Source of the DNA: an uncultured Lysobacteraceae bacterium
GTDB lineage: Bacteria; Pseudomonadota; Gammaproteobacteria; Xanthomonadales; Rhodanobacteraceae
Length of the DNA stretch: 5,590 bases
Assembly: GCA_946482585.1 (NCBI GenBank)
Contig: CAMLSI010000363.1
Coordinates: 1 to 5,590 of the forward strand
Direction: 5' to 3'
The notes beneath the pieces were generated by a model. That model was not told the origin of the DNA. It saw nothing but the letters and a program-made list of their open reading frames with translations, and did not search any database. Made by a program: the position numbers and the translations under genes. Of the stretch, positions 1-5,510 are shown piece by piece (within the stretch, counting starts at the first letter, position 1; each line of letters starts with the position of its first letter).

Positions 1-1922
1 GGGCCGCCGCGGAACGGCGCGAAGCCGGTGCCGAAGATCACGCCCGCGTCGAGCAGGTCCGCGTTCTCGACCACGCCTTCGGCGAGGCAGGCGACCGACT
101 CGTTGAGCATCGGCAGGATCATGCGGTCCGTGATGTCGGCCGGCGGCTCGTAGTTCGGATCGACCTGCGGCTTGACCGGCTTGCCGTCCTGCCAGACGTA
201 GAAGCCCTGGCCATCCTTCTTGCCGCGCTTGCCGGATTCGAGCAGCGCTTCCATGCCCTTGGGCAGGTCGAGGCCCAGGAACTCGGCAAGGATCTTGCCG
301 ACCGACGCGCAGACGTCGAGGCCGACCGTGTCGGCGAGCTCGATCGGGCCCATCGGCATGCCGAACTTCTTGGCGGCCTTGTCGAGCACCGGACCCGGCA
401 CGCCCTCGCTGTAGAGGGTCATCGCTTCGAGCAGGTACGGCATCAGGATGCGGTTGACGAGGAAGCCGGGCGAGCTCTTCACCGGCACCGGCAACTTGTC
501 GATCGCCTTGCAGAACGCGAGCGCGCGCTTGATCGCATCGGGTTCGAGACGTTCGTGGGTCACGACCTCGACCAGCGGCATCATCGCGACCGGATTGAAA
601 AAATGCAGGCCGAGGAAAAGTTGCGGACGCTGCAGATTGCTGCTGAGCTGGTCGAGCGGAATGCTCGACGTATTCGTCGCGAGCAGTTCGCCCTCGTGGA
701 ACTGCGCTTCCACCTGGGCATACAGCGACTGCTTGGCTTCGAGGTTTTCGTAGATCGCCTCGATGACGAGGTCGGCTTTGGCCGCGCCCGCGCCGGGCAC
801 GTCGGCCTGCAGTCGTTCGAGCGCCGGGTTGATGCGCTCGGGGGTCTTCAGACGCTTCGCGTACAGCGCGCGCGCGCGCTCGAGCGCGGGCTGGATGTAC
901 TTCATCTCGCGGTCCTGCAGGGTGACCTGGAAACCGCGCAGCGCGCACCAGGCCGCGATGTCGCCGCCCATGACGCCGGCGCCGACCACGTGCACGTGGT
1001 CGATGCCGTGAGCGACGCCGCTGCCGAGTCCCTTGAGCTGTTCCTGCAGGAAGAACACGCGGATCAGGTTGCGCGCGGTCGAGGTCTGCGCGAGCTTGGC
1101 CACGGCCCGCGCCTCGTTGTTCAGGCGCTTGCCGAGCGCGCCGCCGCGGCGCCAGGTCTCGATCAGCGCGAACGGCGCCGGATAGTGCGAGGGGCTGGCT
1201 TTGGCAGCGGTCTGCTTGCGCACCATCGGCGCGAGGATCTGGCGTGCGGGCCAGAGGTTCGTCGCCCAGGCCAGCGCGCGCTGCTTCAGCGGCCGCGTCG
1301 GCGGGTGCAGGATGATCTCTCGCGCTTTCTCGACGAGCAGTTCGGGCGACGCGAGCGCGTCGACGAGGCCCATCGCGCGTGCGTTCTCGGCTGACGCGTT
1401 GCGGCCGCTCAGCATGAATTCGAGCGCGGCCGGCGCGCCGACCAGATAGGGCAGGCGTGCGCTGCCGCCCCAGCCCGGGAAGATGCCGAGCTTGACCTCG
1501 GGCAGGCCGATGCGTGTGGACGGGTCGCGGCTCGCGACACGGTAGCGGCAGGCCAGCGCGAGTTCGGTGCCGCCGCCCATGCAGTGACCGTGGATCGCCG
1601 CGACGGTGCGGCAGGGCAGCCGCGCGAAGCGTTCGAACACGCGCTGGCCGTTCTGGATCGACTCCAGGACCGAGCCGGTCTTCTCGTACTGTTCGAACTC
1701 GCGTATGTCGGCGCCCGCGATGAAGCCAGCGCTCTTGGCCGAACGGACGATGACGCCCTTGGGCGGTTCGATCGAAAGACGTTCTATGATCTCGCCGAGT
1801 TCGTCGAGCACGGCGCGTGAAAACGTATTGACGCTGGCACCGGCTCGGTCGAAGCTCAGCACGACGATGCCGTCGGCTCCGCGTTCAGTCTTCCAGTGGG
1901 AGAAGCGAAGTCCTTCGAACAT
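1..1922 (-). CDS. fadJ: FadJ/FadB-type fatty acid oxidation complex alpha subunit (enoyl-CoA hydratase / 3-hydroxyacyl-CoA dehydrogenase), C-terminus cut by window edge
   Basis: This gene encodes the bifunctional alpha subunit of cytoplasmic fatty-acid beta-oxidation: it hydrates 2-enoyl-CoA, then oxidises L-3-hydroxyacyl-CoA with NAD+. 640 residues are present, with no internal stop. The N-terminal crotonase domain (about residues 10-190) has the oxyanion-hole motif GADI at 70-73 and two glutamates in catalytic context, E120 in GGGTELALAC and E142 in GLPEVKLG. The dehydrogenase part begins near 309 with the dinucleotide loop GAGVMGG (314-320). It continues with NTSS and with the catalytic His H440 in LGLHFFNPV, then SSPGFLVNR, which opens the C-terminal dehydrogenase domain. 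The visible end, GTGFAPFRGG, lies in the second C-terminal repeat, so about 60-80 residues are missing compared with the usual 700-720. The start ATG (1920-1922) gives MFEGLRFSHW; no strong Shine-Dalgarno is visible before it. The motifs GGGTELALAC and DPSTRIGLPEVKLG look more like FadJ than FadB, but the symbol is tentative. No beta-subunit thiolase gene is in view; it could lie beyond the left edge. Confidence 0.93.
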   Translation of the reverse strand, partial: MFEGLRFSHWKTERGADGIVVLSFDRAGASVNTFSRAVLDELGEIIERLSIEPPKGVIVRSAKSAGFIAGADIREFEQYEKTGSVLESIQNGQRVFERFARLPCRTVAAIHGHCMGGGTELALACRYRVASRDPSTRIGLPEVKLGIFPGWGGSARLPYLVGAPAALEFMLSGRNASAENARAMGLVDALASPELLVEKAREIILHPPTRPLKQRALAWATNLWPARQILAPMVRKQTAAKASPSHYPAPFALIETWRRGGALGKRLNNEARAVAKLAQTSTARNLIRVFFLQEQLKGLGSGVAHGIDHVHVVGAGVMGGDIAAWCALRGFQVTLQDREMKYIQPALERARALYAKRLKTPERINPALERLQADVPGAGAAKADLVIEAIYENLEAKQSLYAQVEAQFHEGELLATNTSSIPLDQLSSNLQRPQLFLGLHFFNPVAMMPLVEVVTHERLEPDAIKRALAFCKAIDKLPVPVKSSPGFLVNRILMPYLLEAMTLYSEGVPGPVLDKAAKKFGMPMGPIELADTVGLDVCASVGKILAEFLGLDLPKGMEALLESGKRGKKDGQGFYVWQDGKPVKPQVDPNYEPPADITDRMILPMLNESVACLAEGVVENADLLDAGVIFGTGFAPFRGG

Positions 1923-1952
1923 GGCGCGGCTGACTGCAGGTAGGGGCGGGCT

Positions 1953-1982
1953 ATGATCCGTGCTGGCTGCGCCTCTGGTCAA
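1953..1982 (-). promoter_or_regulatory. Putative sigma-70 promoter of the fadJ-like gene
   Basis: Read on the minus strand, TTGACC (1977-1982, five of six matches to TTGACA) is followed after 18 bases by GATCAT (1953-1958, four of six matches to TATAAT). Transcription would start near 1946, leaving a leader of about 24 bases before the ATG at 1922. The spacing and position fit, but the match is by eye and no start site has been mapped. Confidence 0.4.
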
Positions 1983-1996
1983 TCCGCGTAGCTAGG

Positions 1997-2002
1997 GATA
2001 AT
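1997..2002 (+). promoter_or_regulatory. Candidate -10 element for the 2057-5151 gene pair
   Basis: GATAAT matches TATAAT at five of six bases and lies 54 bases before the GTG start at 2057, in the only place where a promoter for the pair could be. No good -35 is seen: TGGTCA at 1976-1981 has four matches but a short 15-base spacer. It may depend on an activator or on another sigma factor, or the true promoter may be elsewhere. Confidence 0.25.
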
Positions 2003-2014
2003 GTCGGCCGCATT
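2000..2014. repeat. Short imperfect palindrome (possible operator)
   Basis: AATG, one extra T, CGGCCG, then CATT form an inverted repeat centred on CGGCCG. It overlaps the downstream edge of the candidate -10 at 1997-2002, where a repressor site would be expected. Palindromes of this size are common by chance in GC-rich DNA, so this is only a candidate. Confidence 0.2.
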
Positions 2015-2037
2015 CACGGGGTCTGAGCAGGGCAGGC

Positions 2038-2043
2038 AAGGGG
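2038..2043 (+). promoter_or_regulatory. Ribosome binding site of the 162-residue gene
   Basis: AAGGGG lies 13 bases before the GTG at 2057, which is rather far for a Shine-Dalgarno. The in-frame TGA at 2024-2026 leaves GTG 2057 as the first usable start codon. The next in-frame alternative (TTG at 2084) has no better ribosome site, so the GTG is kept. Confidence 0.4.
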
Positions 2044-2056
2044 CGATCTTCAGCGC

Positions 2057-2545
2057 GTGAACGTCGAAAGCAGCGAAAGCCAATTGAGTTCCCGACTGTT
2101 CGATCGCGTCATCGCGTCGAAGCAGAACGTGGTCGTGGTCGAGACCTCCGACGTTGCCGACGTGCTGGCTCAGTTCCGTCAGTTCGCGCTGCGCAGCGGC
2201 CAGTCCGTCTATCAGTGGCAGGACGATCTCGGCATCAGTTCGCTGCGCGAAGGCGAGGTCCGCGTGCCCGGCTCCAAGCGCATGGCCGACGCGCTGCGCT
2301 ACATTCTGCAGAGCATGCACTTCGGCATTTATCTTTTCGTCGGCGCCGAAGGACATCTGCGGCCGCCCAACATCGGCCTGCTGCGCCAGATCGGCCGCGC
2401 CAAGGGCGGCAACGAGCGCAAGGTCGTCTTCATCGGCGGTTCGCTGACCCTGCCCGACAACCTGGAAGAAGTGACCGAACACTTGAGTTTCGAGCGCGTG
2501 ATGCCGCAGCGTCCGCGCCTGCGCGACGGACGCTGGGTGATCTGA
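2057..2545 (+). CDS. Conserved-type hypothetical protein, stand-alone domain resembling the N-terminal (non-ATPase) part of Ycf46-like AAA proteins
   Basis: This is a 162-residue soluble protein with no signal peptide and no membrane segment. Its pattern is alternating hydrophobic strands and helices: VVVVE at 25-29, a helix with AQFRQFALRSG (38-48), VYQW at 51-54, GIYLFVG at 90-96, a helix with LLRQIGRAK (108-116), KVVFIGG at 122-128 and LTLPDNLEE at 130-138. The order (strand plus acid, 'YxW', helix, hydrophobic strand, 'RxI', strand, 'L-lP-L') resembles the N-terminal domain of Ycf46/AAA proteins, as I remember that family. No Walker A, Walker B or other ATPase motif is present, so it would be a free-standing version. 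That resemblance is an inference; the function is unknown. The GTG start is the first after an in-frame stop at 2024. Its stop codon TGA shares its A with the ATG of the next gene, which points to translational coupling and a joint role with the c-di-GMP protein. Confidence 0.8.
   Translation: MNVESSESQLSSRLFDRVIASKQNVVVVETSDVADVLAQFRQFALRSGQSVYQWQDDLGISSLREGEVRVPGSKRMADALRYILQSMHFGIYLFVGAEGHLRPPNIGLLRQIGRAKGGNERKVVFIGGSLTLPDNLEEVTEHLSFERVMPQRPRLRDGRWVI
2536..2542 (+). promoter_or_regulatory. Ribosome binding site inside the end of the upstream gene, fixing the ATG 2545 start
   Basis: GGTGATC complements the extended anti-Shine-Dalgarno sequence at the 16S rRNA 3' end (full form AAGGAGGTGATC). 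It sits two bases before the TG of TGATG, so in that register the start codon is at normal distance. It lies within the last codons of the 162-residue gene, supporting coupled translation and ATG 2545 over the in-frame ATG at 2215. Confidence 0.5.
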
Positions 2546-5151
2546 TGGCGCGCGAAGACAGAGGCCAGGGCTCGGTACTCATCGTCGCGACGAATCGCGA
2601 CGACCGGCGCGTGCTGTTCGATACGCTCGACGGCCAGAATTTCGACGCGATCTACACGGCGAAAGACCTGCAGCAGGCGCTCGCGTTCCTGAACCAGGAC
2701 CCGGACATCGACGTCGTGCTGATCGAGTTCGTCGGCCAGGCGCGCGAGGCGGTGGCGTTCTGCACGCAGATGAAAGGCGACGAGCGCCTCGCGCGCGTGC
2801 CGATCATCGGTCTGCTGCCCGCGGACGCGGCTGAGCGCCATTGGGACTGGGCGCGCATGCCGCCGGGCGTCATCGACTGGCTGCGTTCGCCGGTCGATGG
2901 TGCCGAAGCGCTCGCGCGCGTGCGCCAGGCGCTGGCCCTGGTGCGCGGCGGCGCGGCGACCGATTCCCAGACCCGATCGGCCGGCAGCGACCGCTATCAG
3001 TTCGCGTTCGAAGGCAGTCTCGACGAGCTCGTGATTTCGGACCCGAAGACGGGCCGCATCATCGAGGTCAATCCGGTGTTCCTGCAGCGCTCGGGATTCC
3101 AGGCCGCGCAGGTCGTCGGACAATCGCTCGACATCATCAGCAAGAGCCATACGCGCGAACAGCGCGTCGAGCTCAACGCGCGGCTCACGCGCGAAGGCAG
3201 CGTGCGCTACCGCTGCCAGAAGCCGCGTGTCGACGGCGGCAGCTATTCCGTCGAAGTCGTGTCGCGGCTCGCGGTGCGCGCGGGCAAGCTCGTGCATTTC
3301 ACGATACTGCGCGATCTGGGCGAACTCGGCCGGCTGCAGCAGTCGCTGGGACTGCTCGCTGAAGCGATCGAAGTCGGCGCCGGCGACGAAGGCGTCAAGC
3401 AGATCGTGCGCCTGCTCGTCGACTGGCTCGAACTCGACTACGTAACGCTGGTGTCGTCGCGACCGGACCAGCCGCAAGAGGTGCAGCCGATCACGCTCTA
3501 TCAGCGCGTGAGCATGCCCGGCGATGCGCCCGATCCGTTCAAGCAGCCGACGATGCGCCAGGTGCTCGACGGCAGCAGCGTGATCCATCTCGCCGAAGCC
3601 TGGAAGCGCGTCGAGCGCGACGCATTCCTCGGCTTCACGCGGTTCGAAGCCTTCGTCGGTCTGCCGTTGCGCGACGAGCGCCGGACCGTGCTCGGCGCGC
3701 TGCTGCTCGGACGCCGTTCGGCGCTGCCGGAGTCGACGACGATCGTCGATACGCTGCGTGTCGCTGCCGGGCGCCTCGCGCTCGAACTCGAGCTGCGCCG
3801 CTCGCGCGACCAGGGCAAGGCCAAGGCGCTGCAGGATGCGCTGACCGGTCTGCCGAACCGTTTGCTGTTCAACGACCGCCTCGAGACGACGATCAACGAG
3901 GCGCACCGCACCGGCGAAATGTTCGCCGTGCTGTTCGTCGATCTGGACCGCTTCAAGAACATCAACGATTCGCTCGGCCACGGCGTCGGCGATCAGGTGC
4001 TCGATGCGGTCTCGCGCCGGCTGCGCTCGAGCGTGCGCGCATCCGACACGGTCGCGCGCTATGCCGGCGACGAATTCACGCTGATCCTGCGCCACATCGT
4101 GCAGCGCGACGACGTGATGCGCATCGCCGAGAAGATCGTGCGCGTCATGGAAGTTCCGCTGACCCTCGAGGACGGTTCGGAGCTGCACATCACCGCCTCG
4201 ATCGGCATCAGCTTCTATCCCGACGACGCGACCACGGCCGAACGTCTGCTCAAGCACGCCGACGTGGCGATGTACAGCGCCAAGGGCATGGGGCGGAACA
4301 ACTTCCAGACCTATGTCGCGGTGCCCGAAGAATCGCACCAGCAGCGCATCGCGCTGGAAACCAAGCTGCGCGTGGCCGAGCGCAACAACGAGCTGCGCGT
4401 CTACTACCAGCCGCAGGTCGATTCGCGCAGCGAGGACATCGTCGGCATGGAGGCGCTGATCCGCTGGGAACATCCCGAGCTCGGCATGATCAGTCCCGGC
4501 TTCTTCATTCCGCTGGCCGAGGAAACCGGACTCATCGTGTCGATCGGCGAATGGGTGCTGCGCACGGCCTGCATCGAGACCAAGCGCTGGCAGACGCGCT
4601 TCAATCTGCCGCTGCGCGTCAGCGTCAACCTGTCGGCACTGCAGATCAAGCAGCCGAACCTCGTCGAGATCGTGCGCAACGTCATCGATGAAACCGGCAT
4701 CGATCCGACCCTGCTCGATCTGGAAGTAACCGAGAGCATCAGCGTCAAGTCGATCCCGAACCTGATGGAAACGCTGCAGTCGCTGCGCGACCTCGGCTGC
4801 CGCATCTCGATCGACGATTTCGGCACGGGGCAGTCGTCCCTGGACTACATCCGCCGCTTCCCGGCCGACAAGATCAAGATCGATCAGGTATTCGTGCGCA
4901 ACATCGGCGTCGATCCCGACGACGAGGCGATCGTGCGCGCGACGATCAATATGGCGCACAGCCTCAAGCTCGGCGTCGTCGCCGAAGGCGTCGAGATCGA
5001 AGAGCATTTCAATTTCCTGCGCGATCACGGTTGCGAGGAGCTGCAGGGCTACCTGTTCTGCCGACCGCTCGCGCCGGTCAGCTTCGAGAACATGCTCGTC
5101 GAGCGCGAGAAGCTGTTCGGCGGCGCGGCGCAGGACCTGATCGCGCGCTGA
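2545..5151 (+). CDS. Pseudo-receiver/PAS/GAF-like/GGDEF/EAL cyclic-di-GMP signalling protein
   Basis: This 868-residue protein is probably cytoplasmic: no membrane segments or signal peptide are seen. Residues 9-132 fold like a receiver domain, but every phosphorylation residue is replaced: A15/T16 for the acidic pair, E61 for the Asp, L91 for Thr, S115 for Lys. A PAS domain follows (about 149-258, with IIEVNPVFLQRSGF), then a GAF-like region (about 282-418). The cyclase domain (about 428-590) has DALTGLPNR, DLDRFKNINDSLGH (466-479), an inhibitory-site RxxD (R498-D501) and AGDEF (507-511) in place of GGDEF. The EAL domain (about 603-850) looks complete: YYQPQV (620-625), EALIRW (E636), N695, E727 in LEVTES, DDFGTG (757-762), K778, D780, E814 and Q834. 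Phosphodiesterase activity is therefore likely; cyclase activity is possible. ATG 2545 overlaps the previous stop by one base. An in-frame ATG at 2215 would add 110 Arg/Ala-rich residues read out of frame through the upstream gene, so it is rejected. Confidence 0.95.
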   Translation: MAREDRGQGSVLIVATNRDDRRVLFDTLDGQNFDAIYTAKDLQQALAFLNQDPDIDVVLIEFVGQAREAVAFCTQMKGDERLARVPIIGLLPADAAERHWDWARMPPGVIDWLRSPVDGAEALARVRQALALVRGGAATDSQTRSAGSDRYQFAFEGSLDELVISDPKTGRIIEVNPVFLQRSGFQAAQVVGQSLDIISKSHTREQRVELNARLTREGSVRYRCQKPRVDGGSYSVEVVSRLAVRAGKLVHFTILRDLGELGRLQQSLGLLAEAIEVGAGDEGVKQIVRLLVDWLELDYVTLVSSRPDQPQEVQPITLYQRVSMPGDAPDPFKQPTMRQVLDGSSVIHLAEAWKRVERDAFLGFTRFEAFVGLPLRDERRTVLGALLLGRRSALPESTTIVDTLRVAAGRLALELELRRSRDQGKAKALQDALTGLPNRLLFNDRLETTINEAHRTGEMFAVLFVDLDRFKNINDSLGHGVGDQVLDAVSRRLRSSVRASDTVARYAGDEFTLILRHIVQRDDVMRIAEKIVRVMEVPLTLEDGSELHITASIGISFYPDDATTAERLLKHADVAMYSAKGMGRNNFQTYVAVPEESHQQRIALETKLRVAERNNELRVYYQPQVDSRSEDIVGMEALIRWEHPELGMISPGFFIPLAEETGLIVSIGEWVLRTACIETKRWQTRFNLPLRVSVNLSALQIKQPNLVEIVRNVIDETGIDPTLLDLEVTESISVKSIPNLMETLQSLRDLGCRISIDDFGTGQSSLDYIRRFPADKIKIDQVFVRNIGVDPDDEAIVRATINMAHSLKLGVVAEGVEIEEHFNFLRDHGCEELQGYLFCRPLAPVSFENMLVEREKLFGGAAQDLIAR

Positions 5152-5163
5152 GCCCACGCTCGC

Positions 5164-5194
5164 GCCGCGGCGGGCTTGGGTACGGCGCCGCGGC
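5164..5194. repeat. GC-rich hairpin just after the c-di-GMP gene
   Basis: Two copies of GCCGCGGC (5164-5171 and 5187-5194) are each self-complementary, so they act as both a direct and an inverted repeat. They could pair into an 8-base-pair all-GC stem with a 15-base loop, starting 13 bases after the stop codon at 5151. No run of T follows. It may stabilise the mRNA 3' end or serve as a weak or Rho-assisted stop, or it may be chance in GC-rich DNA. Confidence 0.35.
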
Positions 5195-5276
5195 ATGGGA
5201 CACTGGTGAATGTGCAGGCCGTCGGCGATCCGACCGGGATTCCCGCCGGACCGTGCAGCGGTTGATTCCAAGCGAG

Positions 5277-5292
5277 CCCGGCAATTTGCGGG
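5277..5292. repeat. Imperfect palindrome next to the sigma-E type -35 element
   Basis: CCC, G, GCAA, T, TTGC, GGG makes two matching arms (CCC/GGG and GCAA/TTGC) with one unpaired G and a single central T. The loop is too short for an RNA hairpin, so if it matters it is more likely a protein-binding site. It ends five bases before GGAACTT at 5298. Confidence 0.25.
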
Positions 5293-5297
5293 TCTGC

Positions 5298-5327
5298 GGA
5301 ACTTCATCGTGGGTGTCATTGTCTTGA
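5298..5327 (+). promoter_or_regulatory. Sigma-E (RpoE) type promoter, probably autoregulating the rpoE-like gene
   Basis: GGAACTT (5298-5304) is a perfect match to the sigma-E -35 element. After 16 bases comes GTCTTG (5321-5326), four of six matches to the E. coli sigma-E -10 GTCTAA; the TCTTGA reading also resembles TCTGA. Both spacing and order are right. Transcription would start near 5335, pointing at the sigma factor gene downstream. In many gammaproteobacteria rpoE drives its own operon from such a promoter, which makes the context strongly supportive. The leader would be about 175 bases if translation starts at 5511, shorter if it starts at 5364 or 5388. Confidence 0.65.
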
Positions 5328-5360
5328 TCCGGGCCTGGCGCGCGGCGTCGCCCCGGGATC
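5326..5360. repeat. Inverted repeat over the -10/start region of the sigma-E type promoter
   Basis: GATCCGGG (5326-5333) can pair with CCC plus GGATC (5352-5354 and 5356-5360), with G5355 bulged. An inner pairing GGCG/CGCC (5337-5340 with 5349-5352) is an alternative. The left arm overlaps the -10 candidate, so only part would be in the RNA made from that promoter; the whole hairpin would form only in read-through RNA from upstream. No T tract follows. It could be a weak terminator for the upstream unit, an operator or a leader structure. Confidence 0.35.
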
Positions 5361-5494
5361 ACGATGCGGCACGAACGGAGTCAACACGTGGAAGCAGTGA
5401 TGGGATCTGGTTTTCTGGTCTGGGGACGCGAGCGCGAGGCCGCTCCGCGGCGCGAAGCGCAGCGGCCGGTGCAGGATGCGGCGTCGGCGAGTGC

Positions 5495-5500
5495 AGGGAG
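5495..5500 (+). promoter_or_regulatory. Ribosome binding site for the rpoE-like start at 5511
   Basis: AGGGAG ends 10 bases before ATG 5511, an acceptable though slightly long spacing. A competing site, GGAG at 5377-5380, lies seven bases before the in-frame GTG 5388, so the start is not settled by ribosome sites alone. Confidence 0.4.
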
Positions 5501-5510
5501 TACGGCCCGA

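Larger units (their letters stand above)
1923..2056. other. Divergent intergenic region between fadJ-like gene and the c-di-GMP gene pair
   Basis: This 134-base gap separates two divergent transcription units and contains no convincing gene. It should carry both promoters. The minus-strand promoter candidate is at 1953-1982 and the plus-strand -10 candidate at 1997-2002, so control elements of the two units would sit within tens of bases of each other. A short imperfect palindrome at 2000-2014 adjoins the plus-strand -10 candidate. A minus-strand reading frame enters the gap from 2482 but is only the antisense shadow of the 162-residue gene. Confidence 0.6.
5152..5510. other. 359-base intergenic region without a convincing gene, containing hairpins and a sigma-E type promoter
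   Basis: No reading frame here has both a credible start and a recognisable product. The first part (5152-5200) is very GC-rich and can form a hairpin at 5164-5194. The stretch 5195-5276 shows nothing identifiable. From 5277 to 5360 there are two inverted repeats flanking and overlapping a GGAACTT/GTCTTG promoter. The rpoE-like reading frame is open back to the in-frame TGA at 5325-5327, so part of 5364-5510 could be coding if the sigma factor starts further upstream. No T-rich tail follows any hairpin, so a classical intrinsic terminator for the c-di-GMP gene is not evident. Confidence 0.6.

Noticed and set aside
555..1394. A 279-codon plus-strand open frame
   Set aside because: It is the antisense shadow of the fadJ-like gene, codon-aligned with it, and has an Arg/Asp/His/Leu-rich composition without domains.
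2215..2544. N-terminal extension of the c-di-GMP protein from ATG 2215
   Set aside because: The added 110 residues are low-complexity Arg/Ala-rich sequence produced by reading the 162-residue gene in the wrong frame. ATG 2545 overlaps the previous stop and starts right before the receiver-like fold.
5152..5200. An intrinsic terminator for the c-di-GMP gene
   Set aside because: A GC hairpin is possible at 5164-5194 but no T-rich tract follows, so it is recorded as a repeat rather than a terminator.
5206..5265. A possible 19-residue leader-type peptide (GTG start)
   Set aside because: It has no clear ribosome site and lies upstream of the predicted transcription start. Short frames like this are common by chance.
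2329..5319. A 996-codon open frame on the minus strand
   Set aside because: It lies antisense to the PAS/GAF/GGDEF/EAL gene in the frame where GC-rich codon use suppresses stops. Its product is Arg/Ala/Asp/His-rich with no recognisable domain, while the plus strand has unmistakable motifs.
5031..5327. A 98-codon plus-strand frame spanning the end of the EAL gene and the intergenic gap
   Set aside because: Its first 40 or so codons overlap the EAL domain in another frame, its product is low-complexity, and it runs through the sigma-E promoter.
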